Part shown: one piece after another, positions 1-8,460 of the stretch
How the letters are laid out: each line of letters opens with the position of its first letter
Numbering within the stretch: position 1 is the stretch's first letter
Assembly (NCBI RefSeq): GCF_000422085.1
Contig: NC_021741.1
Coordinates: 5,022,001-5,086,000 of the forward strand
Reading direction: 5' to 3'
DNA: 64,000 bases
Origin: Serratia liquefaciens ATCC 27592
Lineage (GTDB): Bacteria; Pseudomonadota; Gammaproteobacteria; Enterobacterales; Enterobacteriaceae
Notes under the pieces: model-generated
The model's input: only the letters and a program-made list of their open reading frames with translations
Databases searched by the model: none
What the model was told of the DNA's origin: nothing
Position numbers and translations under genes: made by a program

Positions 1-144
1 AGCCACCAGCGAGCGGAACGGCGTCAGCAGCTCACGATCGTAAACGCCGCGGTTGCCTTCAAACCATTCCTTGTCGTTCTCGATCCGCACCTGCTGAAGA
101 AAATTCAGGCCCTGCTGGCTAAAGCCGTTAAATTTATCCGTCAT
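1..144 (-). CDS. DUF2461 (TIGR02453) family protein, N-terminal part
   Basis: The first 48 residues of a gene that runs off the left edge of the window are visible, starting at an ATG at 144. The N-terminus contains a segment reading FLQQVRIENDKEWFEGNR, which resembles the opening of DUF2461/TIGR02453 proteins (FL..L..NN.REWFE.N). That family has no firmly established function. The gene starts only 21 bp after the ilvA stop and lies on the same strand, so it is probably the last cistron read from the ilv operon. Its family assignment rests on a short segment only. Confidence 0.7.
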   Translation of the reverse strand, partial: MTDKFNGFSQQGLNFLQQVRIENDKEWFEGNRGVYDRELLTPFRSLVA

Positions 145-165
145 GCGCCGTCCTTGTCGGTTCCC

Positions 166-1710
166 TTAGCCCTGCAAAAAGAAGCGGAACGCCGGGTTAT
201 CGGTTTCATCGTGGCAGTCGTAGCCCAGCGCCTGCAAATGCTGCTCAAACTCAGGTTCGGTCTGTGACAGCTCAAAACCAGCCAGCACGCGGCCAAAATC
301 GGTGCCGTGGCTGCGGTAATGGAACAGCGAGATGTTCCAATGGGTGCCCAGAGTTTGCAGGAACTTCAGCAGCGCGCCCGGCGACTCCGGGAACTCAAAG
401 CTGTACAGCCGCTCCCGCAGGGGTTTCGAAGGACGCCCACCGACCATGTAGCGCACGTGCAGTTTGGCCATTTCGTCATCGGACAGATCCACCACCTGAT
501 AACCGTCGGCGTTCAGCTCGTCGATGATTTCCAGGCGTTCGGCATGGCCACGCGTCAGGCGGACACCGACGAAGATGCACGCGTTGTCCGCATCGGCGTA
601 ACGATAGTTGAACTCGGTCACCGACCGGCCGCCCAGCAGTTGGCAAAACTTCAGGAAGCTGCCTTTCTGCTCAGGAATGGTCACTGCCAGCAGGGCTTCG
701 CGTTGTTCGCCCAATTCGCAGCGTTCAGATACATAACGCAAGCCGTGGAAGTTCAGGTTGGCACCTGACAGCACGTGCGCCAGGCGCTCGCCCTGGATAT
801 TGTGCTGCTGAACGTATTTCTTCAGCCCGGCCAATGCCAGCGCGCCGGAGGGTTCGGCAATGGCACGCACGTCTTCAAACAAATCTTTGACCGCCGCGCA
901 GATAGCGTCGCTATCGACGGTGATCACGTCGTCCAGATATTCCCGGCACAGGCGGAAGGTTTCGTCACCGATGCGCTTCACCGCCACGCCTTCGGCAAAC
1001 AGTCCGACTCGCGCCAAATCTACCGGATGCCCGGCGTCCAGCGCCGCGCGCAGGCAGGCGGAGTCTTCCGCCTCCACGCCGATCACTTTGATCTGCGGCA
1101 TCAGCTGTTTGATTAACACCGCAACACCCGCCGCCAGACCACCACCGCCAACCGGAACAAACACCCGGTCGAGATGCGCGTCCTGTTGCAGCAGCTCCAT
1201 CGCCAACGTGCCCTGCCCGGCGATCACCGTTGGGTGATCGAACGGGGGAACGAAGGTCATGCCCTGCTTGTGCGAAAGCTCAATTGCCCTGGCCTTGGCT
1301 TCATCAAAGTTGGCGCCGTGCAACAGTACTTCACCGCCGAAACCGCGTACCGCATCCACTTTGATGTCTGCGGTGGACACCGGCATGACGATCAGCGTTT
1401 TGATCCCCAGGCGTTTACCGGAGTAGGCCACGCCCTGTGCATGGTTGCCGGCCGAAGCCGTTACCACGCCGCGCGCTTTCTGCTCTTCGTTCAGGCTGGC
1501 GATCATGGCATAGGCCCCGCGCAGTTTGAAGCTGTGCACCGGCTGACGATCTTCGCGCTTCACCAGAATGGTGTTGCCGAGGCGCGAAGAAATTTTGCTC
1601 ATGGCCTGTAACGGAGTGACCTGAGCCACCTCGTATACCGGCGAGCGGAGCACCGCTCGCAAATACTCCGCGCCGCAGGGGGCGTCGGGTAGGGGTTGCG
1701 ATACCGCCAT
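166..1710 (-). CDS. ilvA: Threonine deaminase (threonine dehydratase, biosynthetic)
   Basis: Converts L-threonine to 2-oxobutanoate and ammonia, the first committed step of isoleucine synthesis, in the cytoplasm. The protein is 514 residues, the same length as E. coli IlvA. An N-terminal PLP fold carries the cofactor lysine at K62 in the SFKLRGA motif and a glycine-rich GGGGL phosphate loop near residue 190. The last third (from about residue 325) holds two ACT-like regulatory domains that bind isoleucine (inhibitor) and valine (activator) in the family. It is the last ilv gene of the operon, 5 bp after ilvD, so translational coupling is likely. Expression should follow the ilvL attenuator. 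Confidence 0.97.
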   Translation of the reverse strand: MAVSQPLPDAPCGAEYLRAVLRSPVYEVAQVTPLQAMSKISSRLGNTILVKREDRQPVHSFKLRGAYAMIASLNEEQKARGVVTASAGNHAQGVAYSGKRLGIKTLIVMPVSTADIKVDAVRGFGGEVLLHGANFDEAKARAIELSHKQGMTFVPPFDHPTVIAGQGTLAMELLQQDAHLDRVFVPVGGGGLAAGVAVLIKQLMPQIKVIGVEAEDSACLRAALDAGHPVDLARVGLFAEGVAVKRIGDETFRLCREYLDDVITVDSDAICAAVKDLFEDVRAIAEPSGALALAGLKKYVQQHNIQGERLAHVLSGANLNFHGLRYVSERCELGEQREALLAVTIPEQKGSFLKFCQLLGGRSVTEFNYRYADADNACIFVGVRLTRGHAERLEIIDELNADGYQVVDLSDDEMAKLHVRYMVGGRPSKPLRERLYSFEFPESPGALLKFLQTLGTHWNISLFHYRSHGTDFGRVLAGFELSQTEPEFEQHLQALGYDCHDETDNPAFRFFLQG

Positions 1711-1715
1711 GATAC

Positions 1716-3566
1716 TTAGCCTCCCAGCTTGCTCTTGTCGCGTACTGCACCTTTGTCAGCGCTGGTTGCCAACATGGCATAGGCACGCAGCGCCAAGGAA
1801 ACCTGACGCTCACGGTTTTTCGGTGTCCAGGCGCGATCGCCACGTGCCAGCTCAACTTCACGGCGTGCCGCCAGTTCGCTGTCCGAAACGTCCAGCACCA
1901 TGCTGCGTTGAGGAATATTGATGTCGATCATGTCGCCATCTTCGATCAGCGCAATCAGGCCGCCGCTGCCCGCTTCCGGTGAAACGTGACCGATTGACAG
2001 GCCCGAGGTGCCGCCGGAAAAACGTCCGTCGGTGATCAGCGCGCAGGCTTTGCCCAGGCCCATGGATTTCAGGTAGGTGGTTGGGTAAAGCATTTCCTGC
2101 ATGCCCGGCCCGCCTTTCGGCCCTTCGTAGCGGATCACCACCACGTCACCGGCAACCACTTTGCCGCCGAGGATAGCGTCCACCGCCGAGTCCTGGCTTT
2201 CGTACACTTTGGCCGGACCGCGGAAAGTCAGGTTGTCTTTATCGACGCCGGCGGTCTTAACGATGCTGCCGTCCTGCGCCATGTTGCCGTACAGCACGGC
2301 CAAGCCGCCATCCTGGCTGAACGCATTTTCCAGCGAGCGGATACAGCCCTCTGCGCGATCGTCGTCCAGCGTATCCCAGCGGCAGTCCTGCGAGAACGCC
2401 TGGGTGGTACGAATGCCCGCCGGGCCGGCGCGGAACATTTTTTTCACCGCCTCATCTTTGGTCAGCATGATGTCATACCGCTCCAGCGTCTGTGGCAGGG
2501 TCAGGCCCAGTATGTTGTTTACATCGCGGTTTAACAGTCCTGCGCGATCCAGCTCACCGAGGATCGCCAGCACGCCACCGGCACGGTGCACGTCTTCCAT
2601 ATGGTATTTCGGGGTGCTCGGTGCCACTTTACACAGGTGCGGCACCTTGCGTGACAGGCGGTCGATATCTTCCATGCTGAAATCAATTTCGCCCTCCTGC
2701 GCCGCAGCCAGCAGGTGCAGCACGGTGTTGGTCGAGCCGCCCATGGCGATATCCAGCGTCATGGCGTTTTCAAACGCCGCCTTGTTGGCGATGCTGCGCG
2801 GCAGTGCGCTTTCATCGTCCTGTTCGTAATAGCGCTTGGTCAGGGCAACGATGCGTTTACCTGCGTTGAGGAACAGATCCTTACGGTCGGCATGGGTCGC
2901 CAGCAGCGAGCCGTTGCCCGGTTGCGACAGGCCCAGCGCTTCGGTCAAACAGTTCATTGAGTTGGCGGTGAACATGCCGGAACAGGAACCGCAGGTCGGG
3001 CAGGCGGAGCGTTCGATTTGTTCGCTGTCGGCGTCGCTGACGTTCGGGTTAGCCCCCTGGATCATTGCGTCCACCAGATCCAGCTTGATGATTTGATTGG
3101 AGAGCTTGGTTTTACCGGCTTCCATCGGGCCGCCGGAAACGAAGATCACAGGAATGTTCAGGCGCAATGACGCCATCAGCATGCCCGGGGTGATTTTGTC
3201 GCAGTTGGAAATGCACACCATCGCATCCGCACAGTGGGCATTCACCATGTATTCCACCGAGTCGGCGATCAGTTCGCGTGACGGCAAGGAATAGAGCATA
3301 CCGCCGTGGCCCATGGCGATACCGTCATCCACCGCAATGGTGTTGAACTCTTTGGCAACGCCGCCTGAGGCTTCGATCTGTTCTGCAACCAGCTTGCCCA
3401 AATCACGCAGATGCACATGGCCCGGAACGAACTGGGTAAATGAGTTGACCACCGCAATAATGGGTTTGCCAAAATCGTCGTCGGTCATTCCGGTCGCGCG
3501 CCATAATGCGCGGGCACCCGCCATGTTGCGGCCGTGGGTGGTGGTGGCGGAACGGTACTTAGGCAT
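1716..3566 (-). CDS. ilvD: Dihydroxy-acid dehydratase
   Basis: Dehydrates 2,3-dihydroxy-isovalerate and 2,3-dihydroxy-3-methylvalerate to the 2-oxo acids, the third step of valine and isoleucine synthesis. It is an Fe-S enzyme; the cluster-region motifs [10 protein letters not shown] and [15 protein letters not shown] are present, and the C-terminal half carries the [12 protein letters not shown] signature. The chosen ATG at 3566 has GGAG eight bases upstream and gives 616 residues, equal to E. coli IlvD. A GTG three codons earlier (3575) lacks a usable ribosome site. It lies between ilvE and ilvA in ilvGMEDA. The Fe-S cluster of this family is oxidant sensitive. Confidence 0.97.
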   Translation of the reverse strand: MPKYRSATTTHGRNMAGARALWRATGMTDDDFGKPIIAVVNSFTQFVPGHVHLRDLGKLVAEQIEASGGVAKEFNTIAVDDGIAMGHGGMLYSLPSRELIADSVEYMVNAHCADAMVCISNCDKITPGMLMASLRLNIPVIFVSGGPMEAGKTKLSNQIIKLDLVDAMIQGANPNVSDADSEQIERSACPTCGSCSGMFTANSMNCLTEALGLSQPGNGSLLATHADRKDLFLNAGKRIVALTKRYYEQDDESALPRSIANKAAFENAMTLDIAMGGSTNTVLHLLAAAQEGEIDFSMEDIDRLSRKVPHLCKVAPSTPKYHMEDVHRAGGVLAILGELDRAGLLNRDVNNILGLTLPQTLERYDIMLTKDEAVKKMFRAGPAGIRTTQAFSQDCRWDTLDDDRAEGCIRSLENAFSQDGGLAVLYGNMAQDGSIVKTAGVDKDNLTFRGPAKVYESQDSAVDAILGGKVVAGDVVVIRYEGPKGGPGMQEMLYPTTYLKSMGLGKACALITDGRFSGGTSGLSIGHVSPEAGSGGLIALIEDGDMIDINIPQRSMVLDVSDSELAARREVELARGDRAWTPKNRERQVSLALRAYAMLATSADKGAVRDKSKLGG

Positions 3567-3592
3567 GCTCTTCACTCCAAATGTATTTATTA

Positions 3593-3614
3593 CAGGCGGC
3601 GAACGAACCGCCTG
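3593..3614. repeat. Inverted repeat in the ilvE-ilvD gap
   Basis: A 7-bp perfect inverted repeat (CAGGCGG / CCGCCTG, 8-nt loop) sits in the 96-bp gap between ilvE and ilvD. No run of T follows on the minus strand, so it is unlikely to stop transcription. It may act as an RNA processing or stability hairpin. Significance is unproven. Confidence 0.5.
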
Positions 3615-3662
3615 GATATTCTTGTCTGTCTGTCGTTTTACCCTAACAGGTAACGTCGTTAT

Positions 3663-4589
3663 TTATGGGTTTACCGGATCCAGCCAGCCGTATTTGTCTT
3701 CGGTCTTGCCGGTAAACAGGCCAAAGAACGCCTGTTGAATTTGTTTGGTCACCGGACCGCATTTGCCAATGCCGACCTGGATGCCGTCGACGCTGCGCAC
3801 CGGGGTGATTTCCGCCGCGGTGCCGGACATGAACACTTCGTCGGCCAGGTACAGCGATTCGCGGGACAGCACCTGCTCACGCACTTCGAAGCCCATGTCT
3901 TTCGCCAGTTTGATGATGGCGTCGCGGGTAATGCCCGGCAGCGCGGAAGAGGTGAACGGCGGGGTGAACAACACGCCGTCTTTCACTTCAAACAGGTTCT
4001 CGCCTGCCCCTTCGGAAATATAACCGTGCACGTCGAGCGCAATCCCTTCCTGATAACCGTGGCGGCGCGCTTCGCTGCCCACCAGCAGGGAGGAAAGGTA
4101 GTTACCACCGGCTTTGGCCGCGGTGGGGATGGTATTTGGCGCCACGCGGTGCCAGGACGAAACCATCGCATCGATGCCTTGCTCCAGCGCTTCTTCACCC
4201 AGGTACGCGCCCCAAGGAAACGCCGCGATAATCACGTCTGTCTTGTAGCCAGCCGGCGGGTTAACCCCCATGCCGACGTCGCCCACAAACACCAGCGGGC
4301 GAATATAAGCGCTGACCAGGTTGTTTTTACGCAGCGTAGCGCGACAGGCTTCCATCAGCTCATCAACGCTTTGTGATACCGGCATGCGGTAGATTTTTGC
4401 CGAGTCGTGCAGGCGTTGCATATGCTCGCGGTGACGGAACACCACCGGGCCTTTATGGGAGTCATAGCAACGAACGCCTTCAAACACCGAAGTGCCGTAG
4501 TGCAGCGCATGCGACATCACGTGCACTTTGGCGTCAGCCCAGGGAACCATCTCACCATTGAACCAAATGTAATCGGCTTTCTTCGTCAT
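3663..4589 (-). CDS. ilvE: Branched-chain amino-acid aminotransferase
   Basis: Transfers amino groups between glutamate and the 2-oxo acids of isoleucine, valine and leucine: the last step of all three pathways. At 308 residues it is within one residue of E. coli IlvE. It is a class IV PLP aminotransferase; the cofactor lysine is K159 in the motif AAKAGGNYLSS, and GYISEGAGENLF is the family signature around residues 190-205. It lies 22 bp after ilvM and 96 bp before ilvD, in the order ilvG-M-E-D-A. Identity is clear. Confidence 0.97.
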   Translation of the reverse strand: MTKKADYIWFNGEMVPWADAKVHVMSHALHYGTSVFEGVRCYDSHKGPVVFRHREHMQRLHDSAKIYRMPVSQSVDELMEACRATLRKNNLVSAYIRPLVFVGDVGMGVNPPAGYKTDVIIAAFPWGAYLGEEALEQGIDAMVSSWHRVAPNTIPTAAKAGGNYLSSLLVGSEARRHGYQEGIALDVHGYISEGAGENLFEVKDGVLFTPPFTSSALPGITRDAIIKLAKDMGFEVREQVLSRESLYLADEVFMSGTAAEITPVRSVDGIQVGIGKCGPVTKQIQQAFFGLFTGKTEDKYGWLDPVNP

Positions 4590-4611
4590 TGTTCTTTATC
4601 CTTCTCACGCA

Positions 4612-4869
4612 TCAGGCGCTTATTTGTTGTGATGTTTGCTGTTGGATCTCAACGCAGGAGACGTCCATCAGTTTGCTCAACTGAGATGACAGTAGATCCA
4701 CCGGGCGCTGGCTGGCAACGGTCAATTCAATATTAATCTTGTCGGTATTTGACGCCGAAACCATATTCATAGCACAAACCTGAAAGCCACGATGACGCAC
4801 GACGCGCAATACGCGCTCTAACATTTCAGGGCGAAAACGGGCCTGGATCGAGAGTTGATGCTGCATCAT
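4612..4869 (-). CDS. ilvM: Acetolactate synthase II, small regulatory subunit
   Basis: Small subunit (85 residues; the E. coli protein has 87) of acetohydroxyacid synthase isozyme II. It is essentially a single ACT-type domain, here opening [20 protein letters not shown]. It is needed for full activity of the IlvG catalytic subunit; isozyme II is not valine sensitive in enteric bacteria. The start codon overlaps the ilvG stop by 4 nt (ATGA), which indicates translational coupling and fixed stoichiometry. Confidence 0.95.
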   Translation of the reverse strand: MMQHQLSIQARFRPEMLERVLRVVRHRGFQVCAMNMVSASNTDKINIELTVASQRPVDLLSSQLSKLMDVSCVEIQQQTSQQISA

Positions 4870-6512
4870 GAGATTTTCTCCAACATGGTTTCGTTACCGG
4901 CACCCGGCGGCACCAGCGGCCAGACGTTTTCGAGTTCATCGATCGATACGTGCAGCAGGTAAGGCCCTTCGCTGTTGAATAAGGCGTCGAGCGCGTCTGC
5001 CACCTGGTCTTTACGGGTGATACGCTGGCCGGGAATGCCAAAGGCGTTGGCCAACATCAGGAAATCGGGGTTATCGGAGAGATTGGTTTCGCTGTAACGC
5101 CCGTCAAAAAACAGCTGCTGCCACTGGCGAACCATGCCTAAACGCTGGTTATCCAGTAATACGATTTTCAGCGGCAGCTGTTTGCGTTTTATGGTGCCCA
5201 GTTCCTGTACGTTCATCATGAAGGAACCGTCGCCCGATACGCAGATCACCGTATCCTCAGGGCGCGCCATCTGGGCGCCAACCGCAGCCGGCACGCCGAA
5301 CCCCATAGTGCCCAGACCGCTGGAAGTGATGAAATTCTCCGGGCGCTCGAAGGTCATGTGCTGCGCACTCCACATCTGGTGCTGGCCCACGTCGGTAGTC
5401 ACCACGCTGTTGGCCGGCTTGCGCTCGGACAGCTGTTTCAACAACAGCGGCGCGTAGATCGGCTGGCCCGGATGATCATAACGCCAGGTGTGGGCTTCCT
5501 TCAGCTCAACCACCCGCTGCTGCCAGGCGGCAATTTTCAGCGGCTGCTGCAACGCCGGCAGCAAGGCCTTCAAGTCGCCCTCCAGCGCAACGTGTGCCTG
5601 GCGCAATTTGCTCATTTCCGCCGGGTCGATATCCATGTGGATCACCTTGGCATGCGGCGCAAACGCATTCAGTTTCCCGGTCACGCGGTCGTCGAAACGC
5701 GCGCCGACAGCGATCAGCAGATCGCACTCCTGCACCGCCAGGTTTGCGCCCTTGGTACCGTGCATGCCCAGCATACCGAGGTAATACGGGTGAGCAGCAT
5801 CCGCCGCGCCCAACCCTTTCAACGTGACAACGTTGGGCATTTGAGTCACCGCGATAAACTCACGCAGTGCCGGTACCGCCTGCGCCATGCCTACGCCGCC
5901 GCCGATGTATAACATCGGTTTGTGAGCCTGCGCCAGCAACTCGGCGGCCTGCGCCACCTCCGCCGCCGGGTAATGCAACTCTTCGACGACCGGCACCAGG
6001 TGCGGGTGCAACTCGCCGTGGGCCAGTTGGATGTCTTTCGGGATGTCGATCAGCACCGGGCCAGGGCGGCCGCTACAGGCGATGGCAAAGGCTTCCGCCA
6101 TGATGCCCGGCAGCGCGTCCAGTGATTCCACCAGGAAGCTGTGTTTGGTGCAGGCCAGAGACAGGCCGAGAACATCGATCTCCTGAAAGGCATCGGTGCC
6201 AATCAGCGCGGAACCCACCTGGCCGGTGATGGCCACTACCGGAACCGAATCCAGCAGCGCATCGGCCAGGCCGGTGATCAAATTGGTGGCGCCGGGACCA
6301 GAGGTGGCGATACAAACGCCGACTTTGCCGGTTGCGCGGGCATAACCAATGGCAGCCATTGCGGCGCCCTGTTCGTGGCGGCACAGTAGGTGTTCTACCC
6401 CACCGTCATACAATGCATCGTAGACCGGCATGATTGCGCCACCTGGATAGCCGAATACCTTATCAACTCCCTGTGCACGCAATGCTTGTACTACCCACTG
6501 AGCCCCGTTCAT
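4866..6512 (-). CDS. ilvG: Acetolactate synthase II, large catalytic subunit (intact)
   Basis: Thiamine-diphosphate enzyme that condenses pyruvate with pyruvate (valine/leucine) or 2-oxobutanoate (isoleucine). The frame is open for 548 residues, the length of functional IlvG. The catalytic glutamate is E47 (RHEQGAAMA). The TPP/Mg motif [14 protein letters not shown] lies at about residues 430-445. E. coli K-12 carries a frameshift in ilvG that inactivates isozyme II; this copy is uninterrupted, so the strain should have a valine-resistant acetolactate synthase. It is the first structural gene after the ilvL attenuator and overlaps ilvM by 4 nt. Confidence 0.97.
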   Translation of the reverse strand: MNGAQWVVQALRAQGVDKVFGYPGGAIMPVYDALYDGGVEHLLCRHEQGAAMAAIGYARATGKVGVCIATSGPGATNLITGLADALLDSVPVVAITGQVGSALIGTDAFQEIDVLGLSLACTKHSFLVESLDALPGIMAEAFAIACSGRPGPVLIDIPKDIQLAHGELHPHLVPVVEELHYPAAEVAQAAELLAQAHKPMLYIGGGVGMAQAVPALREFIAVTQMPNVVTLKGLGAADAAHPYYLGMLGMHGTKGANLAVQECDLLIAVGARFDDRVTGKLNAFAPHAKVIHMDIDPAEMSKLRQAHVALEGDLKALLPALQQPLKIAAWQQRVVELKEAHTWRYDHPGQPIYAPLLLKQLSERKPANSVVTTDVGQHQMWSAQHMTFERPENFITSSGLGTMGFGVPAAVGAQMARPEDTVICVSGDGSFMMNVQELGTIKRKQLPLKIVLLDNQRLGMVRQWQQLFFDGRYSETNLSDNPDFLMLANAFGIPGQRITRKDQVADALDALFNSEGPYLLHVSIDELENVWPLVPPGAGNETMLEKIS

Positions 6513-6599
6513 AGTTATTTCCCCGCCTTACTTCGACAACTGCAGGATTTTGTTCTGTTATTCATATTCTTATCCTCGCTTCACTTTTCTCTTGCCAAT

Positions 6600-6630
6600 A
6601 AAAAACCCCCGGACCTTTCGGTGCGGGGGT
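6600..6630 (-). terminator. ilv attenuator terminator
   Basis: On the minus strand a G+C-rich hairpin (CCCCCG-C-ACC, GAAA loop, GGT-C-CGGGGG) is followed at once by six T residues, 25 bases after the ilvL stop and upstream of ilvG. This is the classical position and shape of the ilvGMEDA attenuator. Ribosome stalling in ilvL when Ile, Val or Leu is scarce would let the antiterminator form and allow read-through. Confidence 0.92.
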
Positions 6631-6654
6631 TCTCTTGCGATTCCGGCTTGTTTT

Positions 6655-6753
6655 CTAAGCCATTCTTCGTCCAAGTGCAGCCCCGCACGGTGGGATAATA
6701 ATCACCACCACGCTAATCACGACTAGGCTAATCACTTGGGCAAAGGCTTTCAT
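6655..6753 (-). CDS. ilvL: ilv operon leader peptide
   Basis: A 32-codon open frame runs from ATG at 6753 to TAG at 6655 on the minus strand. It contains 6 Val, 5 Ile and 2 Leu codons, including the runs VVISVVVIII, followed by PPCGAALG, matching the length and core of enterobacterial IlvL. It has no enzymatic role: translation speed through these codons senses charged tRNA-Ile, -Val and -Leu and controls the attenuator hairpin downstream. It is too short for ordinary gene calling but strongly supported by composition, position and the following terminator. Confidence 0.95.
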   Translation of the reverse strand: MKAFAQVISLVVISVVVIIIPPCGAALGRRMA

Positions 6754-6796
6754 AATGGGTTTGTTCACTGTGCTCGTTTCGAACTAATACCTACAG

Positions 6797-6825
6797 AGGT
6801 ACCATAGTCCCGCGCGGCATGACAA
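6797..6825 (-). promoter_or_regulatory. Candidate ilvL promoter
   Basis: On the minus strand TTGTCA (6820-6825) is followed after 17 bp by GTACCT (6797-6802), 44 bp before the ilvL ATG. The -35 box is good and the -10 box poor, so this is a candidate only. The A+T-rich stretch just upstream could serve as an UP element or IHF region, as known for the E. coli operon. Confidence 0.4.
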
Positions 6826-6886
6826 CACTTTTTTTGCGTTATTATTCGGCGCAATCTGGTCATACCTCGTGCAAAATGTCCGATAT

Positions 6887-8119
6887 TCAAACGTTAGCCT
6901 GCACGCCTGAGGACTTCACGGCACCCGAGATCGCTTTACCGCGCGTGTCCTTGCCGAAGAACACCAACAACGCAATCACGATCGCCACCGTACCGGCAAT
7001 AATCGCCATTGCCAGCCCATAATTATGGCCATGATGCTCGGCTATCGTCGCCTGCAGCGTGGCGTTGACCGAAGCAATCAGATTACCCAATTGATAAACA
7101 AACCCCGGCAGTACCGCGCGGGTATTGGCCGGCACCAATTCGGTAAGGTAAGTCGGCACCACGCCCCAGGCCCCCTGCACCATGAACTGCATCAGGAATG
7201 CGCCAATCCCCAGCATCAGCGAACCGCTGGAAAACGCCCACAGCGGGATCACCGGCAACGCCAGCAAGGCGGCAATGATGATCGCCTTCTTACGGCCGAT
7301 TTTTTCCGACAGTGCCCCAAAGAAAACGCCACCAATGATTGACGCGATATTGTAGCTAATGGCAATGATACTGACGGTTTTAGGGTCGAAACCGTGCTGA
7401 ACTTTCAAAAACACCGGATACATATCCTGAGTGCCGTGCGAGAAGAAATTGAACGCCGCCATCAGCAGCACCAGGTAGCCGCACAGCTTCCAATGGCTCT
7501 TCAGCACCGGCAGCAATGCGCTGCTTTCCTTGCGTTCTCGGGCCGCCAGCCACACCGGCGATTCCTGCACGCAGTAGTAAATAAACGGCAGCAATAAAAT
7601 GGGTGCCGCGCCGATCACGAACATGCCGCGCCAGCCGATAATTTCAAACAGCAGGCCATACACTACCGCCGCCAACAGGTAACCAAAGGGGTAGCCGGCC
7701 TGGAAAATCCCCGACATCAGGCCACGCGAACGATCGGGAATGGTTTCCATCGCCAGCGATGAGGCCACACCCCAGATCCCGCCCATCGCCACGCCGTACA
7801 GTACCCGCAGCAGCAGGAATATCGTCAACGAGGGTGCCGCCGCGGACAGCAGTTCAAACACCGAGAAGAACACGATATTCAGCATCAAAATCGGTTTGCG
7901 GCCATACTTTTCCGCCGCACGGCCAAAGATCAGCGCACCAATCGGGCGTACCGCCAGCGTCAGCAGGATCGCCAGCGTGACCTCTTCCATGCCAACATGG
8001 AAAGATTGCGCGATATCGCTGAGCAGAAAGACCAGCACGAAGAAATCGAAAGCATCAAGCGTCCAGCTTGAAAAGCTGGCGATAGCTGCATTGCGTTGCA
8101 GCGGTGTCCAACCAAACAT
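6887..8119 (-). CDS. MFS permease, sialate/carboxylate-type
   Basis: A 410-residue integral membrane protein of the major facilitator superfamily. The N-terminal half shows the loop 2-3 signature FGRAAEKYGRKP (about residues 64-75), and the second half repeats it as FGALSEKIGRKKA (about 275-287). The opening RNAAIASFSSWTLDAFDFF resembles the acidic membrane segment of the sialic acid/lactate (NanT, Jen1) subgroup, so an organic acid is a plausible substrate, but this cannot be decided from sequence. E. coli has no gene at this place between ilvL and yifB, so it is accessory. It is transcribed divergently from comM and toward the ilv operon. Confidence 0.85.
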   Translation of the reverse strand: MFGWTPLQRNAAIASFSSWTLDAFDFFVLVFLLSDIAQSFHVGMEEVTLAILLTLAVRPIGALIFGRAAEKYGRKPILMLNIVFFSVFELLSAAAPSLTIFLLLRVLYGVAMGGIWGVASSLAMETIPDRSRGLMSGIFQAGYPFGYLLAAVVYGLLFEIIGWRGMFVIGAAPILLLPFIYYCVQESPVWLAARERKESSALLPVLKSHWKLCGYLVLLMAAFNFFSHGTQDMYPVFLKVQHGFDPKTVSIIAISYNIASIIGGVFFGALSEKIGRKKAIIIAALLALPVIPLWAFSSGSLMLGIGAFLMQFMVQGAWGVVPTYLTELVPANTRAVLPGFVYQLGNLIASVNATLQATIAEHHGHNYGLAMAIIAGTVAIVIALLVFFGKDTRGKAISGAVKSSGVQANV

Positions 8120-8460
8120 AATGTTATCCCTACCGTAGAGTACGAAGTCATGAGGTTTAGCGGCTGCCGCGGCAGAATGCAGCGGCGGTCGGATTGTGTT
8201 AAATAGGTGATTTTTATTTTAATCAATTGTTAAATACACCCATTTCCCCTCCGGTCGCAACATGGTTAGCCTGCTAATGTGTTGCAGCATTCGCGTAATT
8301 GTTAAGGGGTATTGCCGCCCTTTGCGAAGCCCTGCACAAAAAACGGCTATCTATCTGAAACCAATAATTTTAATTACGGCTTATCGCGCAAATATTCCAA
8401 GGGTAAAGCGCGACGTCGCAACACATCCCGCATCATGTTGCCTTCAGCAAGGAGAGCAAT
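8120..8460. other. Divergent promoter region, MFS gene / comM
   Basis: No gene is seen here. The stretch 8200-8240 is A+T rich, as expected for promoters of the two divergent flanking genes. A strong ribosome site (AAGGAGAG) lies just before the comM ATG. A 10-bp perfect palindrome GCGACGTCGC occurs near 8411-8420; its meaning is unknown. I found no convincing CRP-S (competence) box, though comM homologues are competence regulated in some gamma-proteobacteria. Confidence 0.4.
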
